Shown one piece after another: positions 25,523-37,655 of a stretch of 64,000 nt of DNA (the first letter of the stretch is position 1; each line of letters begins with the position of its first letter). Both the position numbers and the translations under genes were made by a program. The notes under the pieces are model-generated. The model worked only from the letters and a program-made list of their open reading frames with translations, made no database searches and had not been told where the DNA came from. The stretch is from Margaritispora aquatica. Its lineage: Eukaryota > Ascomycota > Leotiomycetes > Helotiales > Discinellaceae. Where the stretch lies: NCBI GenBank assembly GCA_007644065.1, contig VJWN01000004.1, positions 558,001 through 622,000 of the forward strand, read 5' to 3'.

Positions 25523-26613
25523 ATGTTCTCCAGATCAATTGTTCGTGCTGCTCGCACAAGCAAGACTGCCACTCCATCCTTCACCAAAGTCTCCCGCGCT
25601 GCGTTTTCAGCAGGAGCTCGTCTCCGCGACCCTGCCCCAGATCGTGTTGCAGCAACTGAAGTTCCCACCACTTCTTACACTGATGGCACAATCCAAAAGT
25701 CGACTTTGAGCGTCGACCAGGCTGCTGTTTCTGAGGGAGGAGCTGTTTTGAGCAAGGCTGCATATTCTCAGCTTCCAAAGACCATGAAGAGCATGTCTCT
25801 GATGGACAAGGTTGTGGTTGTTACTGGGTAAGTTCTATCAAAGAAGAAAGGTTGAATTCTCACTAATTAGTATACAGAGGAGCTCGTGGACTTGGATACA
25901 ACATGGCTCAAGCCTGTGCTGAAGCAGGAGCCAAGGCTCTCATCATTTTGGATGCCAACCAGCAAAACGGCGAGGAGGCCGTTGCAGCTCTCCATGCGTT
26001 CACAGGAGACGCCATTCCCGTTTCCTTCTTCAAGGTCGATGTTCGTGACGAGGCAGCGATTGTTGAGTCTATCAACCAAATTGTTAAGGAGCACGGAGTC
26101 CCTGATGTTCTGATTAACTCTGCCGGTATCGCAGACTCAAACATCCCAGCTGAGGTCTACGACTCCAAGATGTGGGTTCGTCTGATTGATATCAACTTGA
26201 CTGGCTCCTTCCTCATGGCTCAGGCCGTTGGCAAGCAGATGATCGCTGCTGGCAAGCCTGGATCTATTATCTTCATTGCTTCCATGTCTGGTGGTATCGT
26301 CAATTACCCACAAGAGCAATCCTGCTACAATGCTTCCAAAGCTGGTGTCATTCAGCTCGGCAAGTCTTTGGCTGCTGAGTGGGCCAAGTACAACATCCGT
26401 GTCAACTGCATCTCCCCCGGTTATATGGACACTGCGTTGAACAATGTGCCAGCTCTTGATGCTCAGAAGAAGATCTGGAAGTCTCTTACCCCACAGAACC
26501 GTCTTGGTGCCGTGGATGACCTCAATGGATTGGCTGTTCTCCTTGCTTCCGATGCGTCGGCTTTCATGACAGGTTCGAACGTCATCATTGACGGTGGATA
26601 CACTCTTTATTGA
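25523..26613 (+). CDS. Short-chain dehydrogenase/reductase, polyol/ketose type, with mitochondrial-type leader
   Basis: Two exons, join(25523..25827,25878..26613), about 346 aa. The catalytic part (from about residue 95) is a classical SDR: cofactor loop TGGARGLG (split by the intron), NSAG, the catalytic serine in IASMSGG, and YNASK for the Tyr-Lys pair. RVNCISPGYMDT and IIDGGYTLY end the fold. This pattern fits the Sou1/xylulose-reductase/mannitol-dehydrogenase group, NADP(H)-dependent enzymes that interconvert polyols and ketoses. Substrate cannot be assigned from sequence. A 95-residue N-terminal extension begins MFSRSIVRAARTSK, is rich in Arg/Ser/Ala with almost no acids for 35 residues, and looks like a mitochondrial presequence. 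Most relatives of this group that I know are about 265 aa and cytosolic. Confidence 0.9.
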
Positions 26614-27870
26614 GCGCTATTGAGGTGGTGTGACCTGGCTCCGTGGCAACTATCAGCATTTACAGCAACAAAACAAACATGGGGTTTCAGATCAAGAAAT
26701 GATTTGATTGTGGATAGTTATCTTTCCACGCAGAATCTCATGTTGGCTGGTAGTATCACGGAAAAGGGTTGGGGGTGGGGTGGCTTGGTGCAATTTTTAG
26801 ATATCTTTCGGACAGGAGTTTGCAATTTTCAATCATTGGTTTATGCAAGGCGTTGCAAGAAGGTTATTCAGTGCGATAGGATCAGCACCTTTTATATAGA
26901 GAAACAAATGGCGCAAAGCCCATTTAATATACTTTGCTTCCCCATATTGAGTGAAAATGAATTTCAAATCGCATGGTGATCATACTGGAAGCCATAATTA
27001 TTGACTCAACATCAAATCGACCATGATATCTCGAGATTGATAGGGTGAGACGAGTTCAGAGTAGGATGTTAGGCTCAATTTGAAAGCGTAGCTTCGACCA
27101 TCCCAAATCGTCCTTCAGATCATCGACAGATTCCATCTCTAGCACTTCATCCAAATCCCACGATAACCTAACATTGTCGTCAACTTCTCAAAAACTCACC
27201 CCACTACCGCCACTCATGCAAGCACCATATTCATCCAAACCCCTGCGTCCCATTTCAAGCCAGCCAGCCAGCCCAGCCGAGCCCTGCACGACTCCCGCTG
27301 TCAAAGTAAGTGCGTTCCTCGGCTAAGATAAACATCGTGAGATCTGCAAGCCCTGTTCGACAGCCAGCATCCAACCCTAGCAACCCACCCACACGAATTC
27401 CAAAATAAGCACTTGCAGAAAACGAAACTTTTCGGGCCGAGCCGCCGCATGCTTTTTGTTGCCTTTGCATCGTGAGATTCCTGGGGAGATGGGAAGTGTG
27501 TCTGTCTCTCTGATTTCTTTTTAGTAAATCTAGGGTATTTATCGTTGGGTATGTTTCGGATGGACGGAGATGGCATGATTGCGAAGGGTCGAATTTGAGG
27601 TTTACGTGACGACGAGAGTGTATGTTTATATGAACTTGAAAAAAGAACTGAAATGTGAAATAAGGTTAGAGGTATAGCTAGCGTGAAGCAAAAGTGTTAA
27701 TGCTAAGCGAGCACCTTGTTGCATATGACTGAATAAATTCAAAGGATAAGCTATCTACTTAAACGTCCTAGCTATCCTAAATAGTGGACGAGCACAAATT
27801 TCAAATACAGTTCAAATTCTCAAACACATCTTCCAGTCACTTCCCACAAACAAGGACCTTGCCCCATTCC
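26614..27870. other. Convergent intergenic region
   Basis: About 1.25 kb between converging genes. No coding frame, RNA gene or repeat is supported. It is AT-rich towards 27600-27790. Confidence 0.45.
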
Positions 27871-30692
27871 TCAAGGCACCAAGCCCCCCAATCCCCTCTT
27901 CCGAAACTTCTCCCTCCTCCTTGCATCCTTCCTCCTTCTACACATCCGCATCCATGCCGTCTCGGCCTGTGGATTATTAGTCCGAGAGCCAAGCAACAAC
28001 CTCGTCTTTGACAAATCCTCGTCAAAATTGCCCTCTGGTCTCCTCAACCGCATCCTCGCTCTCAAGCTCTCTGCCCAGATCACCAGAGCTGGATCTCCAG
28101 GGCCTGCCGAGGCCGCCGGTCTCCACGGGTCAAACTCCATGGTACTCCAAGTAAGCCCATTCTCGGCAATGCTTAGCGCACGCATGTTTTCCGTGACCCA
28201 AAACTTGAACGCGTCGTCCCCCATCCTCACGCGGGCCTCGGCTTGCGATATGGTTCCCGATGGCACGATTGGTGGGAGACACGGGACGTCGTATTGCTCG
28301 ATGTCGACGTCCTCACCTTGTGCGAGGTGGAAGAGCCGGCCTGGGACGGTGTAACCGGATAGGTTGTGTGCGAAGTTCTCATTGCCGAATTCTGTGACAT
28401 TGAAATCTATGTTTTCGAAGTTCATATTCGGGCGACGGCGACAGAGGGGGCAGCGGTGTGTGTAACGTCCTGGCTAGGTGCGTGTTAGCTTACCTGCGAG
28501 ACAAAATAGTTGGGTTGCAAGGCCGATAAGCTTACCTCGTCCCAATATTCAAAAATGCAGGGTATGTGGAAATAGTGCCCGCATCTTAACTGCATCACTG
28601 AGCTTTGGAACTCTTTATTCGGCTCGAAGACTTTCTTACAGACGGAGCACGGGTTCGCAAGGAAAGGCGGCGTTCCAGCTGCCCCGTCTGTTGGCTTGAA
28701 CATGAATAGTTTGGGTAGAATTTCATAGTAGCAGGTAATGGGCGAATCACAATCCAGAGGAGGAATTCCTGTAAGGTTCAGGTTGAATATCGGAACTGCA
28801 CCTCCCGTCCATTCAAACCCCAGCTCGCGACTATCATAAAACTGAGTGATGCTTTGCCTTTTTCGCAAGATTAGTCTCCATTGCTTATATGTTGGCAGAT
28901 TGTTCTCGAGAAGAAGACTATAACACACCAAGGCCTTCCTCCATTCCAGTCTCGAATCACGTTAAAGTTCCTCCTCTGTCGATTTGTAAGGCCCATATCA
29001 GTTAGCGTCCGCTGAATATAGGCCTCGAACACGTTGACGCCGTTATCATACAATATTTCAGGCAAAGCACGTGGAAACATGTGGTTAGCTACTAGGTCAG
29101 CTTCGTCAAGGAGGGCGATTTGTTTATTGACTAGCTTATCTTCGAAGTGCTCTACACTAAGACGTTGTTCAAACTGGTTCTCTAAGCGAACCATGCTATC
29201 AAAGAATTAGTAACATACTATGTGAAGAGATGGTCGTAAGTTAGTAGTGTAAGTCGCTCAAGTTTATCTGTGGAATACCGTGCTCCGATTGCAAAAGACG
29301 TAACTTACTCATACAACATCCGCTCTTCGGGATTCTTTTCCATCTCCTGGTCAAATTTCTATCGAGTATCACTTTAGCTTTATCGATCTCTAATTCACAG
29401 GAAGACGCCTCCAACATCATCAGCCTTACCTTAAGCATCTCTCTCAATAAGGTGAATATCCCAAGACCAGTATTATAATTATAAGCATCTTCCATGGCCA
29501 TCTTTCTGCTAGCTCTAGATCTAAAAGCCCTCACAGGCTCTTCCCATGCCGTGTCCAATACGACTTTGAGCGATTCCCAGATTTGCTCTACCGAATTGTG
29601 AAACCAGAATCTAGATAAGTAGCGAACATAATCAGTAATCAAGATCCTACAGATTATAAAAGACAAGCCCCAGAAGACCACAAAGGACACACAGAACTCA
29701 CACATCTTGAAAATTGTAATCTTCCTCATCTAAGGGATACTGCTCCGAATCCGCCAGAGGCCCGATAAACCAAGGCGGATTACTTTTCGTTGGGCCCTCT
29801 TTCACTCTCTCAACTTCAAGTTCCAGCAAAGCTCTGCTACAATACAGAAGCACCGCCATCCTCCCCAACCTGCTGACGTCCATGTCCCTCGGCGAGTCCC
29901 GACGGGTCTTAACCATCCCATCATAATGCAGCATGCGCAGCGTCATGGCTCGCAGCAGCTTTTCGTATTCGAGCGCGGGAGTCCAGCCGCTCTCCCGCTC
30001 ACCCTTCTCAAAAAGGCCAGGGATCTTCTCTGGCTTCGGGTGCGCCGCGCCTAGGAAGCGGTGGATGGTTTGAGGGTGTTGGCCGTCGTCCAAATGAGTA
30101 GAATGCGGGCTTTTAGGTCCGGGGCAGTTTTACCGTTGGGGTTGGTGGGCTCGTCGTCTTCTTCCAAGGCACGAGCTTTGAGGAGGGGGATGATATGGCG
30201 ATCTATGAGATTGTGATATTTTTGTCTGCAAATTTTCTTCGTCAGCACCTGTGATGCTTCGGAGAAATGGCAATGTGCTCTTTGAGAGTGTGATAAAAAC
30301 CTACCCAAGATCTACCCAACTATATGGAGGCTGGTGCATAGGCCCCAACATGAATTCTGATCCTCCAGGATATTTTGGCCGACGCAATCCCCCAGAGTAT
30401 TGAACGTAGCGTGAGGGGTGATACATACCTACATAATTATAAGCTATATCTTCGAATACATATCTGGTGAGGTTGTGAAGTCGTCTATCTTTCACTTTCT
30501 GATCATCAGTGGAGCCAGCAAGGTCAGGACTGATTTCTTCATTGATTGCCGAGCGCAGCGCCTCGAATGGGTGCAAGCCATCCTCTATACTATTGGGTCG
30601 TCGCCCTATTTTTTTTTTCGTTTAGAGATACTATTCATTAATTAGGTCGAGTGTTTTCACTTACGAGCTCTAACCTTAACCGTGCTTGCCAT
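27871..30692 (-). CDS. RING-H2 zinc-finger protein, multi-exon, with apparent frameshift
   Basis: Best model: complement(join(27871..28473,28536..28857,28929..29195,29309..29358,29430..29646,29702..30225,30305..30605,30665..30692)), about 770 aa. The start ATG at 30692 opens a 28-nt exon that joins in phase. The RING-H2 finger is split by an intron: CSVC, then LRCGHYFHIPC, then RCPLCRRRP. Such fingers usually belong to E3 ubiquitin ligases; the substrate is unknown. The long N-terminal half shows no family I recognise. In exon 29702..30225 the frame must slip by one base between about 30070 and 30130, and no intron can explain it. A second frame change near 28930 can be explained by a 71-nt intron with an AAG acceptor, which is the choice made here. 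The gene may be recently inactivated, or the sequence may hold an error. Confidence 0.6.
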
Positions 30693-31217
30693 CCTAGTAT
30701 GTGTAGATAGGTTGATATTTTGTTGCAAGTTGAGGGAGTGCCAATTGTAGCTCAGAATGTTACTGCTCATAGGAATACCTAGACAAAGACCAAATATTGT
30801 ATATTGGAAAGTCCGGAAGTGATTTAATTCTTTGTGGAGAAACCTGTAGATTAAGACTTACAAAGGAAACGAAAAGTCACGACAGAGAATCAAATACAAA
30901 AGAAAAGAGTCGACGAACAAATACGTTGAGATCCAAGATCTAAGATATATACAGTTTAACTTAGGTCCAATTCCCAAGAAGACATGCTCCTAGCTCCCGA
31001 CTTAAACAATCTTAACCGACCCCAAACTCCAATTTGATGCATTGGACTTCGCCCTCCTTCCTTTGGATAATGGAAAAAGTAAGAAGCGAAACAAGGTATT
31101 CCCAATGGTCGTAAGAATCGTAAGCGTTCAAGAATCGTAGGCGTAAAAAACCCCCAAAATATTGAAGATGAAATAGTGTGTATTTTGTGCAAGAAGGGAG
31201 ACACTTCCATCTCAAAT
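30693..31217. other. Intergenic region upstream of the RING gene
   Basis: About 525 AT-rich bases between the RING gene start and the stop of the next minus-strand gene. No feature was recognised. Confidence 0.45.
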
Positions 31218-32621
31218 CTACTTCTTCATTTCTACATAGTTGGCAGGGAAAATACCCGTGCGAGTTCCAATAACACCAGTCCTGAGTACGTTAGTTGAAA
31301 ACTGAACAACATTTCTAGGTTACACTTACCACCAGTCGTTGGTGCTGTCAGTCTTTTTCGTCACTTGTATGATCTCACCCTTCTTAAAGCCCAAATCACC
31401 AGGTTGATCAGCGTCAAAGGTGAAGAGAGCTACGGCTTCGTCTTTCCTCAGATTGCCTGTCTTGCTCTGAAACATAGGCTTAGGAGCAGCTGGCCTTCCA
31501 GGTCCAACTTTGCCACTTCCCACGGAGTTTCTCGGATTGTCAGAGTAAGTGTAATCATCGTCAAATCCACCACGACCCCGACTTGAGCCTGCGCTTGGAC
31601 CGAATGAGTTGACTCTCGATGTGCTTCCAGTAGGCGTGCGATCATAAATATCATCTGCCCAGGTACTTGCGCGCTTAGGCTTGTCGCTGTAGACATAATC
31701 GGAATTATGCTCGTTGATACTACCTGTCCGGTCTCTCCTCACGCCCTCGCCATATGCGCTTCCTCTTCGACCTTCCCAAACCACATCGTCATGTCTATCG
31801 TCGTATATGGGGACATCGTTATATGTAGCATCGTCACCTGGGGAAATTCCTGCAAATATCCTGGAGTTCAAGACGCTCATAAGTGGTTGTGCAGCAGGGG
31901 GAGGTCGCACAGAGCCTTGGAGGAGCTGCGAAGCTGTGTAACGCGTACCGTACATCTTCTCGTTGGCATCTCGGCGTTCAATGATTGCGCTTCCCTCCAA
32001 GCTGACACCTGCGAAAAGTCCCTTGGTTTTGCTGTAACTGAAAACTCCTGCCACACCTTTCAGACTTGCAGCTCCGGCAGCCTCAGCATTTCGTCCTACG
32101 GGTCCTGCTGCGATCGAAACATTGCCTCCCAGTGTTAAAGATCCAGCTTGAGAGAATGTCCGTACGGCTGCCGCATCGTTAAGAATGAAGACAAAATCCG
32201 TAAGTTCGAATCCAATTTGACCACCGAATCCAGCTCCACCGGTTCCAATCGCAGAGGGAGCGCTCCATGTGCCATCTGCGAGTCGCGCAACAACAACGCC
32301 ATTGCCATACCGCGCAGATCCGAGGAAGCCAGCTTTGATCACAGTGAGAATCGCAAGTCCCTGTAGTTCCGGATCAGCCGAGCCTTCCAACACAATGTGT
32401 ATCAAAAGAGTGCACACCCACCTTCGCATTTGCTAGAATATGTGGAGGGATAATCTTGTCAGGGCCGAATGATTGACGAGGATCAATGAAAGATGTGAGG
32501 ATTTTGGCGCACTTCTTACATTCCGCTGGGGAATAGCTTCAGTTAGTATCTCAAGACGATGTGAATCGCACGCAAATTACTTACACGCCATTGAAGACGG
32601 GAGAGGATTGTTAATCCCCAT
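31218..32621 (-). CDS. ysc84: Ysc84/Lsb3-type actin-binding protein with SYLF and SH3 domains
   Basis: Four exons, complement(join(31218..31281,31330..32360,32422..32525,32585..32621)), 411 aa. The N-terminal SYLF (Ysc84) domain covers about residues 1-220: MGINNPLPSSM, ECKKCAKIL, GLAILTVIKAGF, SARYGNGVVVARL, GGQIGFELTDFVFIL and GLFAGVSLEGS. A Ser/Tyr/Asp-rich linker with repeated DDDYTYSDNP-like units follows. A C-terminal SH3 domain starts at ALFTFDADQPGDLGF, is split by the last intron at NDWW, and ends IFPANYVEM. In yeast Ysc84/Lsb3 bind actin, phosphoinositides and Las17 at endocytic patches; the same role is inferred here. All introns keep phase. The gene diverges from SFT1. Confidence 0.95.
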
Positions 32622-33331
32622 CTTGAATTAGGTGATCGAGAGTTCGTATGTAAGAAGAAGTTTGGAGTTGCGAAAAGTGTCGTTATTTTGCGCTTGGGTA
32701 AGTGTTCTTGGTGGGGTATTTAGACTAGGCAACTGGGGTCTTAGTATTGACTTGGACTTCTTTGGTAAGTAAGGTAGCTCTATGATGAAGTGTGTTTTGT
32801 GAAGGTTTGGAGAATTTTTCGGATTAATATTCAATCTTCTTCTGCATGGAACATGCGAAGAAATCCAATTCAGTAACTTAGGAAAATGAGAAGTTTGGAT
32901 AATGAAGATGATCTGGGTCCGGGTTGCTTGACACTAAGTCCGGATGACGCTGTAAACGCCACATTTGTTGCTCAGCCGCGCTGTACACGCGGAGAGGCTC
33001 CTTTCAACCACAACCAAAACCTATGACAGTATCCGAATTCGAGACCTCTATACATACACTAGCATACAATCACCCAATTCGACAGTAAGAAAAAGCTCGC
33101 AAATCATCATCCCTAGTTGCACGCAAAACTACGAGTACACAACGCTCGGAGCGCTTGCTGCAGAACAAAGACAACACCGTTGAAACGTGTGAGCTGCACA
33201 CCTCGACCGCCTTTCCGAACACAAATATAGCCTTGTTCTTGCGCCTAGCTTGGCTCTTCATATACATACATACAAGGCGCCTAAGGGAGAAGTAAGGAGA
33301 AGATTAGTGAACCAGCAAACTCTACGACATA
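32622..33331. promoter_or_regulatory. Divergent upstream region of ysc84 and sft1
   Basis: About 710 bases between two start codons facing away from each other, so both promoters must lie here. No specific site can be named with confidence. Confidence 0.5.
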
Positions 33332-33673
33332 ATGTCTTACGATCGAGAGCAACAGAATAACGCGCGGCTCTCCGAGTTATCCGCGAAAGTGTCTGCGCTG
33401 AGGGGGGTGACGGTAGACATCTATGATAATGCGAGGCAGCAGGATATCATTGACAATACCGTACGTTTTTTACATCGAGCCTGCGAAGGAGAACTCGACT
33501 GATTGATTATATAGTCCGATACATTCTCCTCGATGAGCACAAGTCTCAAAGGTTCTGCTGGCAGACTGGGGCGCATGGCTGCAAGCGGAAACAAAGTTGC
33601 GATATTTAAGCTTTCAGGGATGATCATCGGAACTGTGCTGGTGTTATGGTTTTTATGGGGCTTGATGTTCTAA
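33332..33673 (+). CDS. sft1: Qc-SNARE of the Golgi, Sft1/Bet1 family
   Basis: Two exons, join(33332..33460,33515..33673), 95 aa, matching the usual size of Sft1 (about 97 aa in yeast). A SNARE motif fills residues 8-70: heptads run from NNARLSELSAKVSALRG through NARQQDIIDNT to MAASGN. A single C-terminal membrane anchor follows (IIGTVLVLWFLWGLMF) with almost no lumenal tail. Sft1 takes part in retrograde fusion at the Golgi. Bet1 is the other close family; the short N-terminus and the sequence LKGSAGRLGRM favour Sft1. The 54-nt intron has a GTACGT donor and a TATAG acceptor in phase 0. Confidence 0.88.
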
Positions 33674-33908
33674 ATCGTGGGGAAATGCGTAGAAAGAGAA
33701 GAAGGAAAGAAGAGAAGCGGAAGTCAATGTTGTACATTATATTGTACCTAGAGACATATTCAGCATAGCAAAGGCGTTTGGGCTGGAGTTCTGCTTTAGC
33801 GGTTAATGTATGCATTTACACAGCAAAATTTGGCACATCACCCAAGTCATTCGTGAATGTATGCAAAATTAGTATTGCATTAAACCTCGCTTGAAATGCC
33901 AATCTACT

Positions 33909-35630
33909 CTATTGCCATACATTTGAGAACAGATCCTCGCTAGCACCAAACCCATTTGCAGGCTTTGTTGGCCCTGCGTTTGCAGCTGGTGTTGCTGGCG
34001 CAGCACTGCTCCATCCTCCAAAGTCGTCATCCGCGCTGACCTTTGGTGCTACATGAGCTCCAGTACTGAAGCCGCCACCTCCTCCAGGAACAATGCTCTG
34101 ACTTGCCAAAGACCCACCACCCGAAGCCCACCCAAATGCAGAATTGGTTTGAGCCTGAGGGCTGGCAACAGGAGGGCTGACCTTAGCCGAACCCCAAGCA
34201 TCATTTGAGCCCCATGCATCATTGTTGGAGCCCCATCCGCCCATTGATGCCACAGGAGGTGGTTGTGGCTTTGTCTGAGAAGCAGGTTGGGAAAGGTTGA
34301 ACACAGATGATTGCATAGGAGGAGGCGCCGTTGTTTGCTTTGGAGCAGAGACAGGAGGTGACGGTGCTGAGAAATCGAAAAGATCCCCAAGAGCAGAGGC
34401 ATTGCTCTGAGCAGGCGCAGGAGAAACTCCTGGGGCAGAACCAAAATCACCAAACCCGCTGGATGAGCTGAATCCACGCGATGGTTGTGGGGCCTGGGGC
34501 TTTGCTGCTGGTTTGGCGTCAAAGAAACTCCCTCCGCTATTTGCTGGAGGCGAAGAAACCTGGGAAGGCCCTCTTTGGTGACTTGATAAATTTCCTAAGC
34601 CTGAGAAAGCAGACACTTTTGGCGAGGTAGTTGGAGGTGACTTGGTGTTGCCAAAGCTCAGTCCGCTGAATGCATCATTCATTCCACCAAAGTTCGATTG
34701 TTGAGGAGGAGGAGACTGCATTGGCGACTGCATGGCGCCAAATGAGCCCGAAGGCGCATGCGATACTTGCTGTTGGGGTTGTGGCCGTGGAGCAGATGCA
34801 TAGAGGGACAGAATTGATTGTTTCAGATCTGGACGAGATTGAGCACCGGGAGTTGGAGCTGCACTGGAAGGTCGGTTCGTGATGGGGGCCTCTGTGCCAA
34901 AGAAGTCTAGTCCCAATAATGAATCTGCAGGCTTGGTCTGCTTAGGAGGCGCTACTTCTGCTTTTGGGGGAGGCCTTGAGACTGGTGCTGCAGAAAGTGA
35001 TCTCGGAGGCGGGCTTGTACTATCATTAAATAGATCGGGCTGTTGAGCTCTCCGGACTTGCGACGGGCCTGAAGTTTGTCCTGCAGAGTTCTTTTGGGAA
35101 GTCGATCGCTCAATAGCATGTTTCTCCTTCACCAGGCTCAATGGCACATCATCGTCTCCGTCTGCATCCAAAGTCGCAGGATCTGGTATTGGCCCCTCCA
35201 TAGTCCAGCGCTTCGATTCATACTTGGTTCGGATAAAGTTCTCAATCTTCGACTCTGATGGAACATGTCCAGGTGCCAGCTTTGCTTCCCAATACTTGTT
35301 TGCTCTTGAATTTCCCCACCTCAGTACACTTTGTAGTTGCTCATCGGTCCAAGAGTCGAGATCCACTGATTTGACTCTGCTGATATGTGTTCCCATCCCT
35401 CGATGTATGCCCGAGCATCGTATGCATATGAATATACCCAAATTCCAACTAGCCCATCTTGGATCTGTATTCAGTCAGAGATGCCAAAGAAAGTATTCTA
35501 TGCCGCTCTCACGCTTGTTCCTTTTGCAATCTGCACATGTCTTGTTGCCTTCCAATTTCAGTAAACTTTTGATCGTCTGCGTATTTTGCGCAGCGCGCTC
35601 TGCTGCTGGGTTGGGCGCCCTCCTCGACAT
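33909..35630 (-). CDS. Arf GTPase-activating protein (Age2-like)
   Basis: Two exons, complement(join(33909..35464,35513..35630)), 557 aa. The ArfGAP zinc finger occupies about residues 15-130: CADC, then PRWASWNLGIFICIRC, SGIHRGMGTHISRVKS with the catalytic Arg region, and WGNSRANKYWE. The intron lies between the two Cys pairs. The remaining 400 residues are Pro/Gln/Ser/Gly-rich with repeated FG, FSGL and WGSNDAWG elements and no folded domain. This layout fits fungal Age2-like/SMAP-type ArfGAPs acting at the trans-Golgi and endosomes. Gts1 is less likely because no UBA domain is visible. It diverges from the MsrB gene. Confidence 0.88.
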
Positions 35631-35999
35631 TGTTCCACTGCGGATGTGTAATCAAGGTGGAGTTTATCGAATTATTTTTGTGTAGTTGTGCTGGTTCCTG
35701 GCGTCAATGGGGTCTTCTACCTGGTATGATGTGGAATCAATGTGGCTTGGTGGGGTTATTGAATGGGCGAGTGGATTTAGCGACCAGCGCAAGGGTCACA
35801 GAATATGTATCACCTTTCCACTGACGTCGACGATTGGAGGGGCAGAAGCATTGGAAGCGGCTCACTTGTCTCAAACATTAAATATACTCCCTCGACTGCA
35901 GAATTGATTACCATTGGGGCTGTGTTTGTGATTCCAAATACTTCTTTTGCACGCATATCTTCATCTCTTGCTCAGTCAAAATAATCTTATAAAACCTCG
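35631..35999. promoter_or_regulatory. Short bidirectional promoter between ArfGAP and MsrB genes
   Basis: Only 369 bases separate the two divergent start codons. A CTCTTGCTCAG tract precedes the MsrB start. No defined factor site is claimed. Confidence 0.55.
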
Positions 36000-36671
36000 A
36001 TGCGCTTCCCTACATTCCCCTCCATAATTCGCACATTCTACACTATCAGCAACTTCACCACTCGAATACCTCAAGCTCATTTTAAGGCAATCAATCCAGC
36101 ATTTCGCGGAACTCTTCTCAAGTCGATGCCCACCTTCCCTTTCCTCGGTAGTCTATTCAGCAGCAGCAGCTCTCCAAAGATGTCTTACCCAGTTCAAAAG
36201 ACCGATGATGAGTGGCAAGCAGTTCTCTCTAAAGGTACCGAATAATCAAGCATGCTCAACAATGATGAAAATCTAACCAAATGTACAGAGCAATTTCGTG
36301 TGTTGAGGAAGCAAGGAACCGAGGCTCCTTATGTTGGAAAATACGATAAGCATATGCCAGAGGAAGGTGTCTATACTTGCGCTGGGTGTGATGCTCCACT
36401 CTACAAGGCGAACCACAAATTCAAGTCTGGCTGTGGATGGCCAGCATACTACGATAACATCCCTGGTGCGGTGACTCGCCACACAGACAACACGCTTGGG
36501 ATGTCAAGAACGGAGATTGTTTGCTCAAACTGTGGTGGTCATCTTGGTCATGTCTTCAAGGGAGAAGGATATAAGACCCCTACTGATGAGAGGCATTGTG
36601 TCAATAGCATCAGCATGAAGTTCTCTCCTGAGGATAAAGTGGTGGAGAAGAACCCTGATAGCAAAGTTTGA
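36000..36671 (+). CDS. Peptide-methionine (R)-S-oxide reductase (MsrB)
   Basis: Two exons, join(36000..36234,36289..36671), about 205 aa. MsrB reduces the R-form of methionine sulfoxide in proteins using thioredoxin. The zinc-binding pairs are CAGCDAPL and CSNCGGH. KSGCGWPAYY and the catalytic cysteine in RHCVNSISMKF (about residue 189) complete the signature. The N-terminal 60 residues are rich in Phe/Arg/Ser/Thr and nearly free of acids, like a mitochondrial leader. Two further in-frame ATGs (about residues 43 and 61) precede the catalytic domain, so leaky scanning could give a cytosolic form. That is inference. Confidence 0.93.
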
Positions 36672-37655
36672 TGGGGAAGTATTGTATGATTAGTTTGGTT
36701 TAGCTGTTACCAGGACTTTTGTTATGGAAATGGAATTGCAATCGTGATTTTGAAGTACAAGCGATTTAGTACAGTCTATTCTGTTTCGATATGCAGGCCG
36801 ATCTGATGAAGCTTGAAGCGTTGAATTGGATGAACTCTTCAAGGTTGTATGTTATTTTGAGGTTAATTTGTAAGACTCCTTTTCGACTAGAAGAATTGTT
36901 TGTCAAAAGAGGAGATATTTCTTCCAAGTTAACCTAAAAACTCGAGCTAGTGCTTAAGTTCTATAATGCACATGTTTTCTTGATTGCAATTTCAATCTCA
37001 TCAAGAGAAATTGTATCCAATAACTTCAGAGCTTTGAGGAGGTATTGCTAGCAGGAAGATCTGTTGGTACTGTAGAGGAAATCCAGCTGAATTCCCATTC
37101 TCTATTAGTCTGAGAGCATTTGTAGGCAGCATAAGATTTAGTCTTGGTTACATCTTGTATGATATCCCTGTCTGGCTCGCTTAGTATTCATTATGGGCAA
37201 CTTGGTTCAGTAGTCCACAAGCTCCCATTGCATCAATATATCAGACTGAGGTATGTACTTGTATAAAGCAGATGATCTTGCAGACGCGCAACAAATCCGA
37301 GTCACGCAATGGTTATACATTCTACAAAAAGTCCAATCTCAAGAGGTCTGTAGAGGTACAACAGTACCTACTCAAAATCCATGCGTGAGGTATACAGGAC
37401 TAATAGCGACCTCAGAGTACGGGTAGTATTGCTGACCCATTTGAGTTCGTCGTTATTTAGGTAAGTTTCTGTCTATTCTTACAAATTATGTACTCTTCAT
37501 GATAGGTGCTTCATAACCCATTGTCGTAGCAAATGGCAGTGATTCCTTATCTACAGTATTCCCGCAATATCGCCACAATTTCAACATGAATGAATACAAC
37601 TCATCTAAAATCTACCCTATAGCTCTACAGTTTCAACCCCAACAAAACCGCTTCT
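36672..37655. other. Convergent intergenic region
   Basis: About 980 bases between converging genes, AT-rich, with short open frames only. No RNA gene or repeat was recognised. Confidence 0.45.
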
